Of a stretch of 32,608 nucleotides of DNA, positions 31,246-32,608 are shown one piece after another. The stretch is from NCBI GenBank assembly GCA_028287035.1, contig JAQBQL010000053.1:1-32608 (forward strand). Reading direction: 5' to 3'. The notes beneath the pieces were generated by a model. That model was not told the origin of the DNA and searched no databases. It was given only the letters and a program-made list of their open reading frames with translations. Origin of the DNA: Labilithrix sp. Its GTDB lineage: Bacteria; Myxococcota; Polyangia; Polyangiales; Polyangiaceae. The position numbers and the translations under genes were made by a program. Numbering within the stretch: the stretch's first letter is position 1; each line of letters opens with the position of its first letter.

Positions 31246-32508
31246 GTGCTCGTGGAGCCCGCGAGCGCGCGCGAGCTGGTCGGGGATCTCTTCCGCCGGG
31301 AATCCGTCCATCTCGTCGCCGCGCTCGCGCGCCTGCTCGGTCCGAAGAACCTCCCGCTCGCCGAGGACGTGGTGCACGACGCGCTCGTCAGCGCGATGCA
31401 GGCGTGGCGGTTCGCCGTGCCCGACGATCCAAAGGCCTGGATCCTCCAGGTCGCGAGGAACCGGGCGATCGACATCCTGCGCCGCGAGCGGAGGCGCGTC
31501 GCGCTCCCTGCTCACGAGGACGAGCTCCTCCTCGGAACCGTGGAGCACGCGCTCTCGCCCGAGGCCGACGCCGAGAACCAGCTCGCCATGATGTTCGCCA
31601 TCTGCGACGAGACGCTCGGCGCCGAGACCCACGTGACGTTGATCCTGCGCCTGCTCTGCGGCTTCTCGGCGCCCGAGATCGCGCGCGCCTTCCTCGTCGA
31701 CCTCGGCACCATCGAGCGGCGCCTTCATCGCGGGCGCGCCCGCCTCCAGGAGGTCGGCGTGCTCCAGGACCTCGTGACGCGCGAGGCGGTGGCGGCCCGT
31801 CAGCCGTCCGTCGAGCAGGCGCTCTACCTGCTGTTCAACGAGGGCTACCACGGCAGCGATCCCGAGCTCCCTCTCCACCCCGCGGTGTGCGCCGACGCGG
31901 TCCGGCTCGCCGAGCTCCTCGCGGGCGCGCCTTCTGTCGATGCAGGCGCCGCGCACGCGCTCGCCGCGCTCTTCTGCATCCACGGCGCTCGGCTCCCGAG
32001 CCGGCTCGACGAGGGCGGCGTCATCGTGCCGCTTGCCGAGCAAGACCGCACGCGCTGGGACCAGCAGCTCGTCGCGCGGGGCATCCGCCACCTCGGCGAG
32101 AGCGCGGGCGGCGACCGGCTCACGCGCTGGCATCTCGAGGCCGGCATCGCGTTCGAGCACTCCCGCGCTCCATCGTTCGCGAATACCGACTGGGCGAAGA
32201 TCGTGGCTCTCTACGATGCGCTCGCGTCGGTGGCCCCCGGGCCGGTGGTCGCGCTGAACCGCGCGCTCGCCCTCGCCGAGCTACGCGGCCCCGAGGCGGG
32301 CCAGTCGGCACTGGGCGCGATCGCCGAGCCCGGCAAGCTCGCCGGGTACTCCTTCTTCTGGGCGGCGCAGGCGCACGTCGCCCATCGCGCCGGCGACGAC
32401 GCCGGGGCGCGGGCGCACTATGCCCGGGCCGCCGCGCTCGCGCGGAGCCCGGCGGAACGCGAGGGGTACGCGCGGCGCCTCGCGTCGCTGCCCGCGGGCA
32501 GTGCCTGA
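31246..32508 (+). CDS. ECF42-type sigma factor with DUF6596/TPR-like C-terminus
   Basis: A 420-residue sigma factor. Regions 2 and 4 fill residues 1-175 (LAEDVVHDALVSAMQAW, LQVARNRAIDILRRERR, FSAPEIARAFLVDLGTIERRLHRGRARLQ). The rest is the long DUF6596 extension with LYLLFNEGYHGSD, DRTRWDQQLVARG and TPR-like helices (GPVVALNRALALAEL, YSFFWAAQAHVAHRAGD). In this class the extension is needed for activity and replaces an anti-sigma partner. The GTG directly after the YCII stop is the likely start, with a second GTG at 31252 as alternative; no ribosome site is visible, so coupling to the upstream gene is likely. Confidence 0.94.
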   Translation: MLVEPASARELVGDLFRRESVHLVAALARLLGPKNLPLAEDVVHDALVSAMQAWRFAVPDDPKAWILQVARNRAIDILRRERRRVALPAHEDELLLGTVEHALSPEADAENQLAMMFAICDETLGAETHVTLILRLLCGFSAPEIARAFLVDLGTIERRLHRGRARLQEVGVLQDLVTREAVAARQPSVEQALYLLFNEGYHGSDPELPLHPAVCADAVRLAELLAGAPSVDAGAAHALAALFCIHGARLPSRLDEGGVIVPLAEQDRTRWDQQLVARGIRHLGESAGGDRLTRWHLEAGIAFEHSRAPSFANTDWAKIVALYDALASVAPGPVVALNRALALAELRGPEAGQSALGAIAEPGKLAGYSFFWAAQAHVAHRAGDDAGARAHYARAAALARSPAEREGYARRLASLPAGSA

Positions 32509-32556
32509 CCACCCCTCCTCTTGACCCCCGAGCGCATCCGGCCGATGCCACCGGGC

Positions 32557-32608
32557 ATGCGTCGCGCGCTGCTCCTCCTCGCGTCTCTCGCCTGCTGTTC
32601 GCCTGCCC
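32557..32608 (+). CDS. Start of a lipoprotein gene (runs off right edge)
   Basis: An ATG at 32557, or an in-frame one at 32545, begins MRRALLLLASLACCSPA: two Arg, a Leu-rich core and a lipobox-like SLAC. Only 17 residues lie in the window. The pattern fits a type II signal peptide; nothing can be said of the mature protein. Confidence 0.5.
   Translation, partial: MRRALLLLASLACCSPA

Overview
The window is about 70% GC, has no tRNA, rRNA, CRISPR array or phage genes, and reads as chromosomal DNA of a predatory or soil deltaproteobacterium, most likely a myxobacterium (Myxococcota, Polyangiales-like). The reasons are the strong GC bias with long antisense open frames, lipoproteins with Ala/Ser/Thr-rich linkers, many GTG/TTG starts in 4-nt stop/start overlaps, a fused isobutyryl-CoA mutase, a lipase maturation factor, and a DUF222-like HNH nuclease. 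The taxonomic placement is inference.

Layout. (1) 1-10754, stress and repair region: a partial unknown gene (minus), hemerythrin, a HPF-cold-shock fusion coupled to a DJ-1/PfpI protein, and a LigD-type repair protein whose ligase part is visibly dead. A COG0523 metal chaperone, two coupled DUF421 membrane proteins with C-terminal zinc ribbons, a protein with a histone H1-like tail and a metallo-beta-lactamase-fold hydrolase follow. An ECF sigma factor coupled to a membrane protein, and exonuclease III, close the region. (2) 10755-11807: a gene-poor stretch and a lipoprotein of unknown function. (3) About 11910-13560, the most unusual part: an HNH nuclease gene bracketed by two inverted ~170-bp ends. 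Each end is itself a large imperfect palindrome, giving four copies of a ~55-bp motif. The nuclease ends in a segment that looks like RuvA domain III, which suggests a link to cruciform DNA. (4) 13641-18305, a minus-strand run: M20 peptidase, lipase maturation factor, LysR regulator and SDR oxidoreductase. (5) 18383-20319: a toxin-antitoxin operon with a good promoter and an overlapping operator, encoding a large antitoxin, a RES-domain NAD-degrading toxin and a translationally coupled HAD phosphatase. (6) 20330-25602, minus: lipoprotein, DEAD-box helicase and IcmF. (7) 25682-32608: a spermidine-synthase-like methyltransferase-fold protein, a membrane-inserted metallophosphoesterase, a MmcQ/YjbR protein, a soluble PAS histidine kinase, a MepA-LysM lipoprotein, an ECF42-type DGPF/YCII-sigma pair and the start of another lipoprotein gene.

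The best candidates for new biology are the palindrome-bracketed HNH/RuvA-like element and the antitoxin-RES-HAD three-gene operon. The ligase-dead LigD comes next.
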